Shown here in pieces: positions 55,034-64,000 of a stretch of 64,000 nt of DNA. Position 1 is the first letter of the stretch. The number at the start of each line of letters is the position of its first letter. Source of the stretch: Megasphaera sp. UBA5897 (lineage in GTDB: Bacteria > Bacillota > Negativicutes > Veillonellales > Megasphaeraceae); the NCBI GenBank assembly GCA_002431345.1, contig DJEN01000050.1, positions 30,737 to 94,736 on the forward strand. The letters are read 5' to 3'. The notes beneath the pieces were generated by a model. The model made no database searches, was not told the DNA's origin, and saw only the letters and a program-made list of their open reading frames with translations. The translations under genes were made by a program, and so were the position numbers.

Positions 55034-56473
55034 ATGAAAAAAGTGCTGTTTGTAGCATCGGAAGCGGTCCCCTTCATTAAGACCGGCGGTTTGGCCGATG
55101 TCATGGGCGCCCTGCCCAAAGCATTGGTTGCCAGCGGCATGGATGTGCGGCTGGTCATCCCTAAATACAGTTTGATTCAAGACAAATGGAAATCCCAGAT
55201 GAAATCGGTCACAACAGGCATTGTCAATCTGGCTTGGCGGCAGCTGTACTATGGCATTGATGAAATCGACATCGACGGCGTCAAAGTATATTTCGTGGAC
55301 AATGAATGGTACTTCAAACGCGACCGCCTGTATGGGTTTGACGATGATGCAGAACGGTTTGCCTATTTTTGCCGGGCCGTGCTGACCATGCTGCCTCATG
55401 TTGGATTCCAGCCGGATATAATCCACTGCAACGACTGGCATACGGGACTGTTGGGTGTGTTCTTGAAAGAAGATTTCTATCATGATGCTTATTATCAGCA
55501 TATGAAAGTCATCTATACGATTCATAACTTGAAATACCAGGGCATTTACCCGCCGGCTATTATGCGTGACATTATTGGGCTGCCGCAGGAATTGTTTGAC
55601 AACGGCAATCTGGAATGTGACGGCTGCGTCAATTACATGAAATCCGGCATGGTCTATGCTGATTATATTACAACGGTCAGCCCGACATATGCCAAAGAAA
55701 TTACGTATCCATATTTTGGTGAACGGCTGGACGGGTATATTCGGGACAACCAAAATCGGGTACGCGGCATCATCAACGGTTTGGATGAAAGGGCATACAA
55801 CCCGGCAGCGGACACATATATTGCACAAACCTATACGACGGAAAATGCCCGCAGCGGCAAACGTGTCAATAAAGATGCCCTGCGTCGTGAATTGGGACTG
55901 CGTGTCAAACGCGGCGTGCCGATGATTGCCATGGTATCGCGGCTGGTAGAAGATAAGGGAATGGATTTGGTGCTCCGCATTATGGATGAATTGGTAGAGG
56001 ATGAAGTTCAGCTGGTCATTGTCGGCACTGGTGATGAACGGTATGAACAGGCTTTCCGGGAATTGGCACAACGCCATCCGACCAAAGTATCTGCCAACAT
56101 CTTGTTTGACGAAGGATTGGCGCATCGTGTGTATGCTGCGTCCGATATTTTCCTCATGCCGTCGCGCTACGAACCCTGCGGCCTGAGCCAGCTGATTGCA
56201 CTGCGGTACGGCTCTATCCCGGTGGTACGGGAAACAGGCGGCTTGAATGATACCGTCGTTCCTTTTGATAAACATACCGGCAAGGGCAATGGGTTCCGTT
56301 TCCCCAACTTTAATGCCCATGAACTGCTGTTTACGGCAAAACGGGCCTTAGGGTATTATGAAGATACCGTTATTTGGGACCATTTGGTCAAAAATGCGAT
56401 GGAAAGTGACTACAGCTGGAAACAGTCTGCACAGGCGTATATGAATCTGTATCAGGCAGTTCTTACTAAATAA
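55034..56473 (+). CDS. glgA: Glycogen synthase (ADP-glucose type)
   Basis: A 479-residue GT5 glucosyltransferase that extends alpha-1,4-glucan from ADP-glucose. It has the N-terminal ADP-glucose loop KTGGLADVMGALPKAL, HNLKYQGIYP, and the C-terminal GT-B motif LMPSRYEPCGLSQLIALRYG with RETGGLNDTV. The frame opens at GTG 54983, but ATG 55034, preceded by agaggaa, gives the family N-terminus and length. It follows glgB directly in the operon. Confidence 0.97.
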   Translation: MKKVLFVASEAVPFIKTGGLADVMGALPKALVASGMDVRLVIPKYSLIQDKWKSQMKSVTTGIVNLAWRQLYYGIDEIDIDGVKVYFVDNEWYFKRDRLYGFDDDAERFAYFCRAVLTMLPHVGFQPDIIHCNDWHTGLLGVFLKEDFYHDAYYQHMKVIYTIHNLKYQGIYPPAIMRDIIGLPQELFDNGNLECDGCVNYMKSGMVYADYITTVSPTYAKEITYPYFGERLDGYIRDNQNRVRGIINGLDERAYNPAADTYIAQTYTTENARSGKRVNKDALRRELGLRVKRGVPMIAMVSRLVEDKGMDLVLRIMDELVEDEVQLVIVGTGDERYEQAFRELAQRHPTKVSANILFDEGLAHRVYAASDIFLMPSRYEPCGLSQLIALRYGSIPVVRETGGLNDTVVPFDKHTGKGNGFRFPNFNAHELLFTAKRALGYYEDTVIWDHLVKNAMESDYSWKQSAQAYMNLYQAVLTK

Positions 56474-56483
56474 GATACACGAA

Positions 56484-56523
56484 AAAAAAGGGCTTGCCGC
56501 TTTGTTGCGGCAGCCCTTTTATC
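56484..56523 (+). terminator. Hairpin between glgA and the GH13-GH77 gene
   Basis: A strong stem (aaagggcttgccgc / gcggcagcccttt) closed by a small loop, then T-run and the next ribosome site at once. It can act as a partial terminator separating the last gene from the glycogen operon. Confidence 0.75.
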
Positions 56524-56537
56524 AAAAGGAGTTAGGT

Positions 56538-59500
56538 ATGGATTTAGGATTATATCATCATTCACAACAGTTTTTTTATCGCTCTGTGTTTGGCGCGGCG
56601 CCGACCGATGCAGCCGTAACGCTGCGTTTGCGTTCAAGCTGTCCCAAACAGATACAGCGGGCCGTCGTGCGGCTTTGGCACAGCCATACCGGTGAAGCAA
56701 AGGTGCCAATGGCTTGGGACGAAGAAAGCCAGGCATTTACAGCGAGCCTACAGATGCCGAAAGACGGCTGTCTGCTTTGGTATTACTTTATTGTCAGCGG
56801 CGATGGGTATACGCTGTATTACGGCAACAACCCGGAACAACTGGGCGGCGAAGGCATGACATACGACCATGAGCCGCCGTCGTACCAGATTACGGTATAC
56901 GATAGAAGAACAAAGACGCCGGACTGGTTTAAACATGCTATTGTCTATCAGATTTTTCCTGACAGATTTTACCGCAGCTCACAGGGGCAAAGCACGCTGA
57001 CCGGAAAAACAGGCGCCGTCATCCACAGTGATTGGCAGGATTTGCCTGCGTACTGGAAAAAGGAAAATGGAGACATACGATATTATGATTTCTTTGGCGG
57101 CAATCTGGCTGGCATACAAGAAAAGTTATCTTATCTAAAAGATTTGGGCGTTACGGCCATCTATCTCAATCCGATTTTTGAAAGTGCCAGCAATCATCGC
57201 TACGATACAGGGGACTACCATCGTGTCGATCCGTTTTTGGGCACCAATGAAGAATTTGCGGCGTTTTGCCAAACAGCAAAAGACATGGGCATTGCCGTTA
57301 TCCTGGACGGCGTATTCAGTCATACCGGCGCAGACAGCATCTATTTCAACCGCTTCCACCGATACGACAGCACAGGGGCGTATGAATCCAAAGATTCGCC
57401 GTATTATCCTTGGTTTCGTTTTCAAATATATCCCGATACGTACGAATCGTGGTGGGGCGTTGCAGATTTGCCCAATGTAGAAGAAACAGAACCGTCGTAT
57501 ATGGATTTTATCATTCATCATAAAGACAGCGTGCTCAAATACTGGATGAAGCAGGGCATCAGCGGCTGGCGTCTCGATGTCATTGACGAGTTGCCTGTGC
57601 CGTTTTTGCGGGATTTTTACCAGACGATGAAAAAAGAAAACCCTGACGCGGTCTTGATTGGCGAAGTATGGGAAGATGCGTCCAACAAAATCAGTTACAG
57701 CGAACAGCGGGAATATCTTTGCGGTCAGGATATAGACAGTGCCATGAATTATGCCCTGCGGACGATCGCCGTGAATTTCCTCTTGGGTCAGATCGATGCC
57801 GGGCGCATGCAGCGGGAGCTGATGCATCTTATAGAAAACTATCCGGCAGAACATTGGTATGCCATGCTGAACTTAATCAGCAGTCATGATATTGCGCGTA
57901 TCCTGACGGTCATGACGCCTAAAGAAACAGCAGATGCAGCCGCCATAGGAAAACAGCGCGTGAAACTATTGACAGCTTGGCAGATGACGATGCCCGGCGC
58001 GCCCTGTATTTATTATGGTGATGAAGCAGGCGTAACGGGCGGCAAAGATCCGGACAACCGCCGTACGTACCCGTGGGGACACGAAGATGCAGAACTGCTG
58101 CAGTGGACGAAACAATGCACGAAGCTGCGGCAAGAACACGGCGCCCTGCAGACAGGACGGTTTATCCCCGTATATGCAGCGGACACGGTGTTTGCCTATG
58201 TGCGTTCTGTCGAAGGGGGGAACGATGTCTTTGGCAAAGACTGCCAAGATGGGCGGTTTTTGGTTGCTATGAATACGAGTACCGTGGCAGCAAAGACGAT
58301 AACTATACAGACGGACAGCCTATTGTACGGCACGCTGACGTCATTGCTGGATGCGGCAGCACCGCTGCAGACCGTCGCAGGCAACGTGACGGTAACCTTG
58401 CCGCCGCTTACGGTGCAGGTCTGGCAGTGTGCCCCAAGCAAAGATAAACGGGCTGGTATCCTGCTGCATCCGACGTCGCTGCCCTCTTTGTACGGCAAGG
58501 GAGATCTCGGTCAGGCAGCGTACCAGTTTGTCGATTTTTTGAAGACAGCCGGACAGAGTGTATGGCAGATACTGCCGCTGACACCGCCTCTTTTGGGCAA
58601 TTCACCGTATTTGTCCAGCTCGGCCTTTGCCGGCAATGAACGGCTGATTTCTTTGGATGTACTCCATGAGTGGGGTTGGCTGTCAGCTGAGGATTTGGCA
58701 GCGTTTCACGACCGTGCCCGGCAGGCAAAGACGTCGGAAGATCAGTGGCAGTGCAAAAAAGAAGCATTGTGGGCGTTGTCGCACCAAAAGCAGCTGCGCA
58801 TTCATTGGAAGCCCTACGAAACATTTTGTAAAGAAAATGCCTATTGGCTCGACGATTATGCTGTATTTCGCGCTGTCAGCGAGTTTTTCCATGGCATATC
58901 CTGGACACAGTGGCCGGATAATATTCGCCGTCATACGGCGCAAGGGCTGGCTTATTATCATAAAGAACTGGCAGGCTCTATATCGCATTACAAGTTTTTG
59001 CAGTATATCTTTTACCGGCAATGGCAGGATATTCATACGTATGCGCAGCAAAACGGCATTTCTATTTTAGGTGATATGCCGATGTTTATCGCGCACAACA
59101 GTGCGGACTGCTGGGCTCATCAGGAATTGTTTCAGCTTGATGACGCCGGCAATCCGACAGCTGTTGCCGGTGTGCCGCCCGATTATTTCTGCGAAGAAGG
59201 ACAGCTGTGGGGCAATCCCTTATACAACTATGCGAAGATGAAGGAAACGGGCTATGCCTGGTGGATAGAACGGCTGCGCAACTTGATGCGGCACGTAGAT
59301 GAAATTCGCATTGATCATTTTCGGGGCTTTGCCGCGTACTGGGCCGTCGATGCCGACGCGCAGACTGCTAAAAAGGGAACTTGGATTCCGGGACCGGGAG
59401 AAGAGATGTTTCATGCAGTATACCGGGCACTGGGGCCGATTCCGCTGGTAGCAGAAGACTTAGGGCTGATTACTGCTGACGTGTGTGCCTTAAAAGAATC

Positions 59501-59924
59501 GCTGCATCTGCCGGGAATGAACGTATTACATTTTCATATGAAATCACGGGCTGACGGCAGATACACGCTGGATACGGAGCCAAACTGCCTGGTATATACG
59601 GGTACTCATGACAACAATACCAGCCTGGGATGGTACGAAGAAGAACTGACGCCGGTTCAGCAGGCACAGCTGCGCCAAACGCTGCACTTGCCGGACACCG
59701 CCCAGCCGCAGGACATCGTAAAAACGATGGTTGCGTACGTATACAGCCGTCAGGCAGAAACTGTCATCATCCCCATGCAGGATGCACTGGCACTGCCGGC
59801 GTCCTGCCGCATGAATACGCCGGGAACGCCGACTGGAAACTGGCAGTGGCAGCTGGAAGAAGGCATGCTGCGTTTTGATACGGCTAAGTGGCTCTCCGGT
59901 CTTTGCCGTATATATCATAGATAA
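56538..59924 (+). CDS. Bifunctional alpha-amylase family enzyme (GH13) fused to 4-alpha-glucanotransferase (GH77)
   Basis: A 1128-residue two-enzyme fusion. The N-terminal half is a GH13 neopullulanase-type hydrolase: an N-terminal carbohydrate domain, AIVYQIFPDRFY, DGVFSHTG, nucleophile D347 (GWRLDVIDEL), acid/base E376 (LIGEVWED) and D451 (SSHDIAR). From about residue 637 (RAGILLHPTSLPSLYGKGDL) it is a GH77 4-alpha-glucanotransferase (MalQ-like), with D926 (IRIDHFRGF), E973 (LVAEDLG) and D1025 (YTGTHDN). Both active sites look intact. Probably a glycogen debranching/remodelling enzyme acting on phosphorylase limit dextrin. ATG 56538 follows aaaaggag. Confidence 0.93.
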   Translation: MDLGLYHHSQQFFYRSVFGAAPTDAAVTLRLRSSCPKQIQRAVVRLWHSHTGEAKVPMAWDEESQAFTASLQMPKDGCLLWYYFIVSGDGYTLYYGNNPEQLGGEGMTYDHEPPSYQITVYDRRTKTPDWFKHAIVYQIFPDRFYRSSQGQSTLTGKTGAVIHSDWQDLPAYWKKENGDIRYYDFFGGNLAGIQEKLSYLKDLGVTAIYLNPIFESASNHRYDTGDYHRVDPFLGTNEEFAAFCQTAKDMGIAVILDGVFSHTGADSIYFNRFHRYDSTGAYESKDSPYYPWFRFQIYPDTYESWWGVADLPNVEETEPSYMDFIIHHKDSVLKYWMKQGISGWRLDVIDELPVPFLRDFYQTMKKENPDAVLIGEVWEDASNKISYSEQREYLCGQDIDSAMNYALRTIAVNFLLGQIDAGRMQRELMHLIENYPAEHWYAMLNLISSHDIARILTVMTPKETADAAAIGKQRVKLLTAWQMTMPGAPCIYYGDEAGVTGGKDPDNRRTYPWGHEDAELLQWTKQCTKLRQEHGALQTGRFIPVYAADTVFAYVRSVEGGNDVFGKDCQDGRFLVAMNTSTVAAKTITIQTDSLLYGTLTSLLDAAAPLQTVAGNVTVTLPPLTVQVWQCAPSKDKRAGILLHPTSLPSLYGKGDLGQAAYQFVDFLKTAGQSVWQILPLTPPLLGNSPYLSSSAFAGNERLISLDVLHEWGWLSAEDLAAFHDRARQAKTSEDQWQCKKEALWALSHQKQLRIHWKPYETFCKENAYWLDDYAVFRAVSEFFHGISWTQWPDNIRRHTAQGLAYYHKELAGSISHYKFLQYIFYRQWQDIHTYAQQNGISILGDMPMFIAHNSADCWAHQELFQLDDAGNPTAVAGVPPDYFCEEGQLWGNPLYNYAKMKETGYAWWIERLRNLMRHVDEIRIDHFRGFAAYWAVDADAQTAKKGTWIPGPGEEMFHAVYRALGPIPLVAEDLGLITADVCALKESLHLPGMNVLHFHMKSRADGRYTLDTEPNCLVYTGTHDNNTSLGWYEEELTPVQQAQLRQTLHLPDTAQPQDIVKTMVAYVYSRQAETVIIPMQDALALPASCRMNTPGTPTGNWQWQLEEGMLRFDTAKWLSGLCRIYHR

Positions 59925-60125
59925 ATCGCTGCTGAAACATGCTGCCGCTTGTAAAAAATGCAGCAGCATTGACTAAAAAATATGCAAAAAGAAACGAACG
60001 GTCCGTTTCCTGCTAAACTGAAAAGTTTAACGTTTTACCACAATGTATCATGATAAGTATTCAAGATAGACTTTCAAAGTTAAAGGTTTAAGCTAAAGAT
60101 ATAATAAAAAATTCTAAAAAATGTC

Positions 60126-60154
60126 TTGCAAAAGACTGTTTCCTGTGATAATAT
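60126..60154 (+). promoter_or_regulatory. Promoter of the leucine T-box transcript
   Basis: TTGCAA at 60126 and TAATAT at 60149 are separated by 17 bases. The 59925-60120 stretch before it is AT-rich, without a gene; a weak tgctgc/gcagca hairpin near 59940-59967 may end the GH13-GH77 transcript. Confidence 0.65.
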
Positions 60155-60180
60155 ACGTATCAACAAGTCAAAATAAAAAT

Positions 60181-60446
60181 GCGTTGAAGAGAATTAGTAT
60201 GTTTCTGAAAATTTACAGAGAGCTGCTGGTCGGTGGAAAGCAGCAATGGCAGGAAACTGAACTCGTCTCTAAGCAGCTCGCTGAAATACAGAGTAGGTGG
60301 AGCCGGGGCCTGGCCGTTAATAAACAGGAGGGTATCGACAGCACGATCGTGTCCGTACCTATAGAGTGCATACATTGAGTATGAAGTAGAGTGGTAACGC
60401 GTAAGTATAATCTTTCGTCTCTTACAAGAGGCGAAAGATTTTTTTA
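60181..60446 (+). ncRNA. T-box riboswitch, leucine type, with terminator
   Basis: A complete T-box leader. Stem I starts gaagagaattagtatg (with the AGUA bulge), followed by the apical part agctgctgg...ggaaagcagc. The specifier is gaaCTCgtc, with codon CTC (Leu) at 60262-60264, followed by a purine. The antiterminator T-box agagtggtaacgcg is at 60388-60401. The intrinsic terminator (aatctttcgtctctt / aagaggcgaaagatt, then T-run) spans 60409-60445. Uncharged tRNA-Leu would favour antitermination and expression of leuA, consistent with the next genes. Confidence 0.92.
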
Positions 60447-60505
60447 TTTTGATTGTGTAATTAATTTATTTCAAATTTATTCCATAATCATAGGAGAGAT
60501 GCAGT

Positions 60506-62248
60506 ATGAAACATGTAGAACATTACAAAAAAGGTTATTTTATGCCCCCCGTCGTAGATATGTCCTGGACTCAAAAAGAATATCCTGACAAAGCCCCTGT
60601 ATGGTGCAGCGTTGATTTGCGTGACGGCAATCAGGCACTCATCATTCCTATGAGCTTGGAAGAAAAGATTGAATTCTATAAAGCGATTGTCGACATGGGC
60701 TTCAAAGAAATCGAAGTAGGGTTTCCGGCAGCTTCGGAAACAGAATACGAATTTCTGCGGTATTTAGTAGACCATGACATGATTCCTGATGATGTCACTG
60801 TACAGGTATTGACGCAGGCGCGCGAACATATCATTCGCAAGACCTTTGAAGCGTTGAAAGGCGTCAAAAACGCCATCGTTCATGTGTACAATTCGACATC
60901 GTTTGCACAGCGGCAGCAGGTATTCCGCAAATCCAAAGCGGAAATCAAAGAAATTGCCGTAGAAGGAGCCAAACTGCTGCAGCGCTTGACTGATGAAGCC
61001 GGTGCTAATTACCGTTTTGAATATTCGCCGGAAAGCTTTACCGGCACGGAACCGGAATACGCGTTGGAAGTCTGCAATGCCGTATTGGATGTATGGAAAC
61101 CGACAGCTGACAGAAAAGCCATTATCAACCTGCCGTCTACGGTACAGATGTCTATGCCCCATGTATTTGCGTCCCAAATCGCCTACATGTCCCAGCATTT
61201 GAAATACCGCGACAACGTCGTATTGTCCGTCCATCCGCATAATGACCGCGGCACAGGCGTAGCCGATGCAGAAATGGCTATGCTGGCTGGGGCAGACCGT
61301 GTCGAAGGCACGCTGTTTGGCAACGGCGAACGCACAGGCAACGCCGACATCGTTACGATTGGCATGAATATGTTTGCTCTGGGCGTGGACCCGCAGCTGG
61401 ATTTCTCCAACATGCCAAAATTAGTGGAAATATACGAACGAGTGACGCGCATGCACGTACACGCTCGCCAGCCGTATGCCGGCCAGCTCGTGTTCGCCGC
61501 ATTTTCCGGTTCGCATCAGGATGCCATTGCCAAAGGCATGCATTTCCGCGAAGAAAACAACGAACAGTACTGGACATGCCCGTACTTATATATCGATCCG
61601 CATGATGTGGGCCGCACGTACGATTCGGACGTTATCCGTATCAACAGCCAGTCCGGCAAAGGCGGCGTAGGCTTCATTATGGAACAAAACTACGGTATCG
61701 ATATGCCGAAGAAAATGCGTGAAGACTTCAGCTACTTTGTCAAGGAAGTATCGGACCATCAGCATCAGGAACTCAAGCCAGCTGAAATTTACAACGTATT
61801 TGAAGAAAATTATTTGAATGCCGATGCACCGTTAAAAATCGAAAACTTCTCGCTGCAGAAGAAAAACGGCAAATGGTCCGGCAAGATTTTGCTGAAAGCC
61901 AACGACGAAGAAGTGATTTTGGAAGGAACCGGCAACGGTCAGCTCAATGCGGTCAGCAATGCGATTTGCAAAGCCTATGGCATTGAAATCGAAAACTTGG
62001 CATACAGCGAACATGATTTGGACCGGGCAGACAGCTCCCGTGGGATTGCGTACTTTGGTTTGACCGATAAAGACGGGCATACAACATGGGGTGCCGGTGT
62101 CGATACCGATACGATTACGGCGTCTATTCTGGCATTTGTCACGGCTATCAACCGCATGGACGGCATCAAGCAGCGCGTGACGTTCCGGGCATTGAAATCC
62201 AATCCGGAAGAAATCGGTGAATTTAAAGCATCCGTAGGACAGCACTAA
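60506..62248 (+). CDS. leuA: 2-isopropylmalate synthase
   Basis: A 580-residue first enzyme of leucine synthesis, condensing 2-oxoisovalerate with acetyl-CoA. It is of the LeuA2-type subfamily, recognised by MPPVVDMSWTQKEYPDKAP and the DLRDGNQALIIPM catalytic motif. HPHNDRGTGVADAEMAMLAG and NGERTGNADIVT are the metal-site and signature regions, and a C-terminal regulatory domain (about 430-575) follows. Controlled by the T-box leader. Confidence 0.95.
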   Translation: MKHVEHYKKGYFMPPVVDMSWTQKEYPDKAPVWCSVDLRDGNQALIIPMSLEEKIEFYKAIVDMGFKEIEVGFPAASETEYEFLRYLVDHDMIPDDVTVQVLTQAREHIIRKTFEALKGVKNAIVHVYNSTSFAQRQQVFRKSKAEIKEIAVEGAKLLQRLTDEAGANYRFEYSPESFTGTEPEYALEVCNAVLDVWKPTADRKAIINLPSTVQMSMPHVFASQIAYMSQHLKYRDNVVLSVHPHNDRGTGVADAEMAMLAGADRVEGTLFGNGERTGNADIVTIGMNMFALGVDPQLDFSNMPKLVEIYERVTRMHVHARQPYAGQLVFAAFSGSHQDAIAKGMHFREENNEQYWTCPYLYIDPHDVGRTYDSDVIRINSQSGKGGVGFIMEQNYGIDMPKKMREDFSYFVKEVSDHQHQELKPAEIYNVFEENYLNADAPLKIENFSLQKKNGKWSGKILLKANDEEVILEGTGNGQLNAVSNAICKAYGIEIENLAYSEHDLDRADSSRGIAYFGLTDKDGHTTWGAGVDTDTITASILAFVTAINRMDGIKQRVTFRALKSNPEEIGEFKASVGQH

Positions 62249-62341
62249 GCCGCTGCCGCCATAGATTGCTTTTGACTATATATATGCGTATACTAGACAT
62301 GTACCTTGCCTGACAAGGTCAACAGATGGAGGAATGAAAAC

Positions 62342-63601
62342 ATGGGAATGACGATGACACAAAAAATTCTGGCTAAACATGCCGGAGTTCCTGCGGTCAA
62401 AGCCGGAGAGTTAATTACTTGCAAAGTAGACAGAGTATTGGCCAACGATATTACGGCACCGCCGGCCATTAAAGAGTTTGAAAAAATTGGCAAGCCGGTT
62501 TTTGATAAAAATAAAATTGCATTGATTCCAGATCATTTTACGCCGAACAAAGATATCAAATCAGCGGGATTAGCCAAAATCGTTCGTGATTTTGCCAAAA
62601 AACACGCCATCAAATATTATTATGAAGTAGGGCGTGTCGGTATTGAACATGTCCTGCTGCCGGAACAAGGTATTGTCGCTCCGGGCATGCTGACGATTGG
62701 TGCTGATTCCCATACCTGTACGTATGGCGCGCTGGGCGGCTTTTCAACAGGTGTCGGCTCTACGGATTTGGGCGTCGCCATGGCAACCGGTGAAGTCTGG
62801 CTGAAAGTACCGGAAGCCATCAATGTACATTTGACAGGCAGCAAGCCCGACGACATTACGGGGAAAGACGTCATGCTTACGTTGATTGGCATGATTGGCG
62901 TCGACGGCGCATTGTACAAATCATTGGAATTTACAGGTGAAGGCGTACAGGCGCTGGACATGACAGACCGCTTCACGATTGCCAACATGGCTATCGAAGC
63001 CGGTGCCAAAAACGGTATTTTCCCTGTAGATGACCAGACGATTGCCTACGAAAAGGGCCGTGTGGAAGAAAAATATGATATCGTGACAGCCGATGACGAC
63101 GCCGTATACTGCCGCACAGTCGAAATCAATTTGTCCGAATTAAAACCGGTTGTTGCCTTCCCGCATTTACCGGAAAACACCAAAGTTATCGGCACGTTTG
63201 GCGACATCGCCATTGATCAGGTTGTCATTGGCTCCTGTACGAACGGCCGGTTGGAAGACTTACAGATTGCTGCTAAGATTTTTGCAGGGCATACGGTACA
63301 CCCCAATGTACGCTGCATTGTCATTCCCGGCAGCCAGCATGTCTATATGGAAGCCATGAAAGCCGGCTATATTGAAACCTTTATTCAAGCTGGCTGTGCC
63401 GTATCGACACCGACTTGCGGTCCCTGCCTGGGCGGCTACATGGGCATCATGACGGCAGGAGAAAAATGCGTGTCCACGACGAACCGCAACTTCCGCGGCC
63501 GTATGGGACATGTAGACAGTGAAGTATATTTGGCCGGTCCGCAGGTAGCGGCTGCCAGTGCTATTCTTGGCAAGATTGCAACACCGAAGGAGGTACACTA
63601 A
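62342..63601 (+). CDS. leuC: 3-isopropylmalate dehydratase large subunit
   Basis: A 419-residue subunit of the isopropylmalate isomerase, containing the 4Fe-4S cluster. The cluster cysteines lie in [13 protein letters not shown] and in [10 protein letters not shown]. The N-terminal [10 protein letters not shown] and [20 protein letters not shown] are typical of the short LeuC/homoaconitase-like group. ATG 62342 follows ggagga; an in-frame start at 62306 lacks support. The gene ends two bases before leuD. Confidence 0.95.
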   Translation: MGMTMTQKILAKHAGVPAVKAGELITCKVDRVLANDITAPPAIKEFEKIGKPVFDKNKIALIPDHFTPNKDIKSAGLAKIVRDFAKKHAIKYYYEVGRVGIEHVLLPEQGIVAPGMLTIGADSHTCTYGALGGFSTGVGSTDLGVAMATGEVWLKVPEAINVHLTGSKPDDITGKDVMLTLIGMIGVDGALYKSLEFTGEGVQALDMTDRFTIANMAIEAGAKNGIFPVDDQTIAYEKGRVEEKYDIVTADDDAVYCRTVEINLSELKPVVAFPHLPENTKVIGTFGDIAIDQVVIGSCTNGRLEDLQIAAKIFAGHTVHPNVRCIVIPGSQHVYMEAMKAGYIETFIQAGCAVSTPTCGPCLGGYMGIMTAGEKCVSTTNRNFRGRMGHVDSEVYLAGPQVAAASAILGKIATPKEVH

Positions 63602-63602
63602 G

Positions 63603-64000
63603 ATGAGTTTAGAAGGAAAAGTATGGCGCTACGGCGACAATATAGATACAGACGTCATTATACCGGCACGGTATTTGAACAGTTTTGACCCTAAAGAATT
63701 AGCATTGCACTGCATGGTAGATATTGATGAATCTTTTGCGCCTAATGTCAAAACCGGAGATATCATGGTCGGCGGTCATAATTTTGGCTGCGGCTCGTCC
63801 CGTGAACATGCGCCGATTGCCATTAAAGCATCAGGCATTCCCGTCATTATTGCAGCCAGCTTTGCGCGTATTTTTTATCGCAATGCCATCAACGTGGGCC
63901 TGCCTGTGTTGGAAATTGGTGATGATGTCGAAAAAATCAAAGCCGGTGACATCGTATCCGTCGATTTGTCGACAGGGACAATCGTCGATAAAACGACAGG
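63603..64000 (+). CDS. leuD: 3-isopropylmalate dehydratase small subunit (3'-truncated)
   Basis: The first 132 codons of the swivel-domain subunit that pairs with LeuC; the gene continues past the window edge. It starts [20 protein letters not shown] and contains the conserved [19 protein letters not shown] and [19 protein letters not shown]. It begins one base after the leuC stop behind aaggagg. Confidence 0.96.
   Translation, partial: MSLEGKVWRYGDNIDTDVIIPARYLNSFDPKELALHCMVDIDESFAPNVKTGDIMVGGHNFGCGSSREHAPIAIKASGIPVIIAASFARIFYRNAINVGLPVLEIGDDVEKIKAGDIVSVDLSTGTIVDKTT

Noticed and set aside
54896..56320. 474-codon minus-strand ORF opposite glgA
   Set aside because: Long only because GlgA codon use avoids antisense stops; the plus-strand gene is full length and conserved.
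57135..57854. 239-codon minus-strand ORF within the GH13 domain
   Set aside because: Antisense shadow of the catalytic barrel with its invariant motifs.
59940..60010. Weak inverted repeats (tgctgc/gcagca; gaaacg/cgtttc) after the GH13-GH77 gene
   Set aside because: Stems are short and lack T-runs; too weak to call terminator or operator.

Overview
The window mixes Gram-positive (Firmicutes) information and regulatory machinery with Gram-negative (diderm) envelope genes. The Firmicute side is a PolC-type DNA polymerase III, a T-box leader, an FMN riboswitch, and ComEA/ComEC. The diderm side is a tripartite-type RND efflux pump and an autotransporter with a C-terminal outer-membrane barrel. 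Together with a 3-hydroxybutyryl-CoA dehydrogenase/crotonase pair, a glycogen cluster containing glgD, and moderate GC content, this points to a Negativicutes anaerobe. Megasphaera or a close Veillonellaceae relative is my best guess; it is inferred, not proven.

Layout. 1-7.1 kb: end of a long-form HPF, exonuclease III (minus strand), phosphoglucomutase, an ACT-domain/DUF711 pair, and a WecA/TagO-like transferase followed by UDP-GlcNAc 2-epimerase. 7.3-14.6 kb: complete F-type ATP synthase operon (atpZ-like, atpI, B, E, F, H, A, G, D, C). 14.7-16 kb: a small secreted protein and purC (minus). 16.3-25.2 kb: comEA-comEC-holA-vanW-like-polC. 25.3-28.6 kb: TrpR-like regulator, mscL, an unknown gene, then an FMN riboswitch with terminator in front of an FGGY sugar kinase. 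28.8-30.6 kb: hbd and crt, two beta-oxidation-reversal/butyrate steps. 30.8-33 kb (minus): an RNase H1-hybrid-binding-domain/DEDDh exonuclease fusion and a CorA-like transporter. 33.2-39 kb: DUF554 protein, smc, ftsY, yhcH-like. 39.1-44 kb: TetR regulator with RND membrane-fusion protein and pump. 44.1-47.8 kb: an AT-richer segment with a promoter, a 10-G homopolymer inside a short leader ORF, a CelD/BcsL-type acetyltransferase and an autotransporter. 48.2-59.9 kb: glycogen operon glgC-glgD-glgP-glgB-glgA plus a fused GH13-GH77 enzyme. 60.1-64 kb: leucine T-box followed by leuA, leuC and the start of leuD.

How the parts fit. Pgm (2 kb) interconverts glucose-1-P and glucose-6-P, linking the glycogen operon to central metabolism. 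The hbd/crt pair supports chain-elongating or butyrate-type fermentation. The ATP synthase c subunit has an unusual two-carboxylate ion site that suggests possible Na+ coupling.

Most noteworthy: the poly-G tract upstream of the acetyltransferase and autotransporter, which looks like a phase-variable contingency locus; the FMN riboswitch controlling a sugar kinase; PolC without its proofreading exonuclease domain; and a double viroplasmin-DEDDh exonuclease fusion. No tRNA, rRNA, CRISPR array, insertion sequence or prophage was seen.
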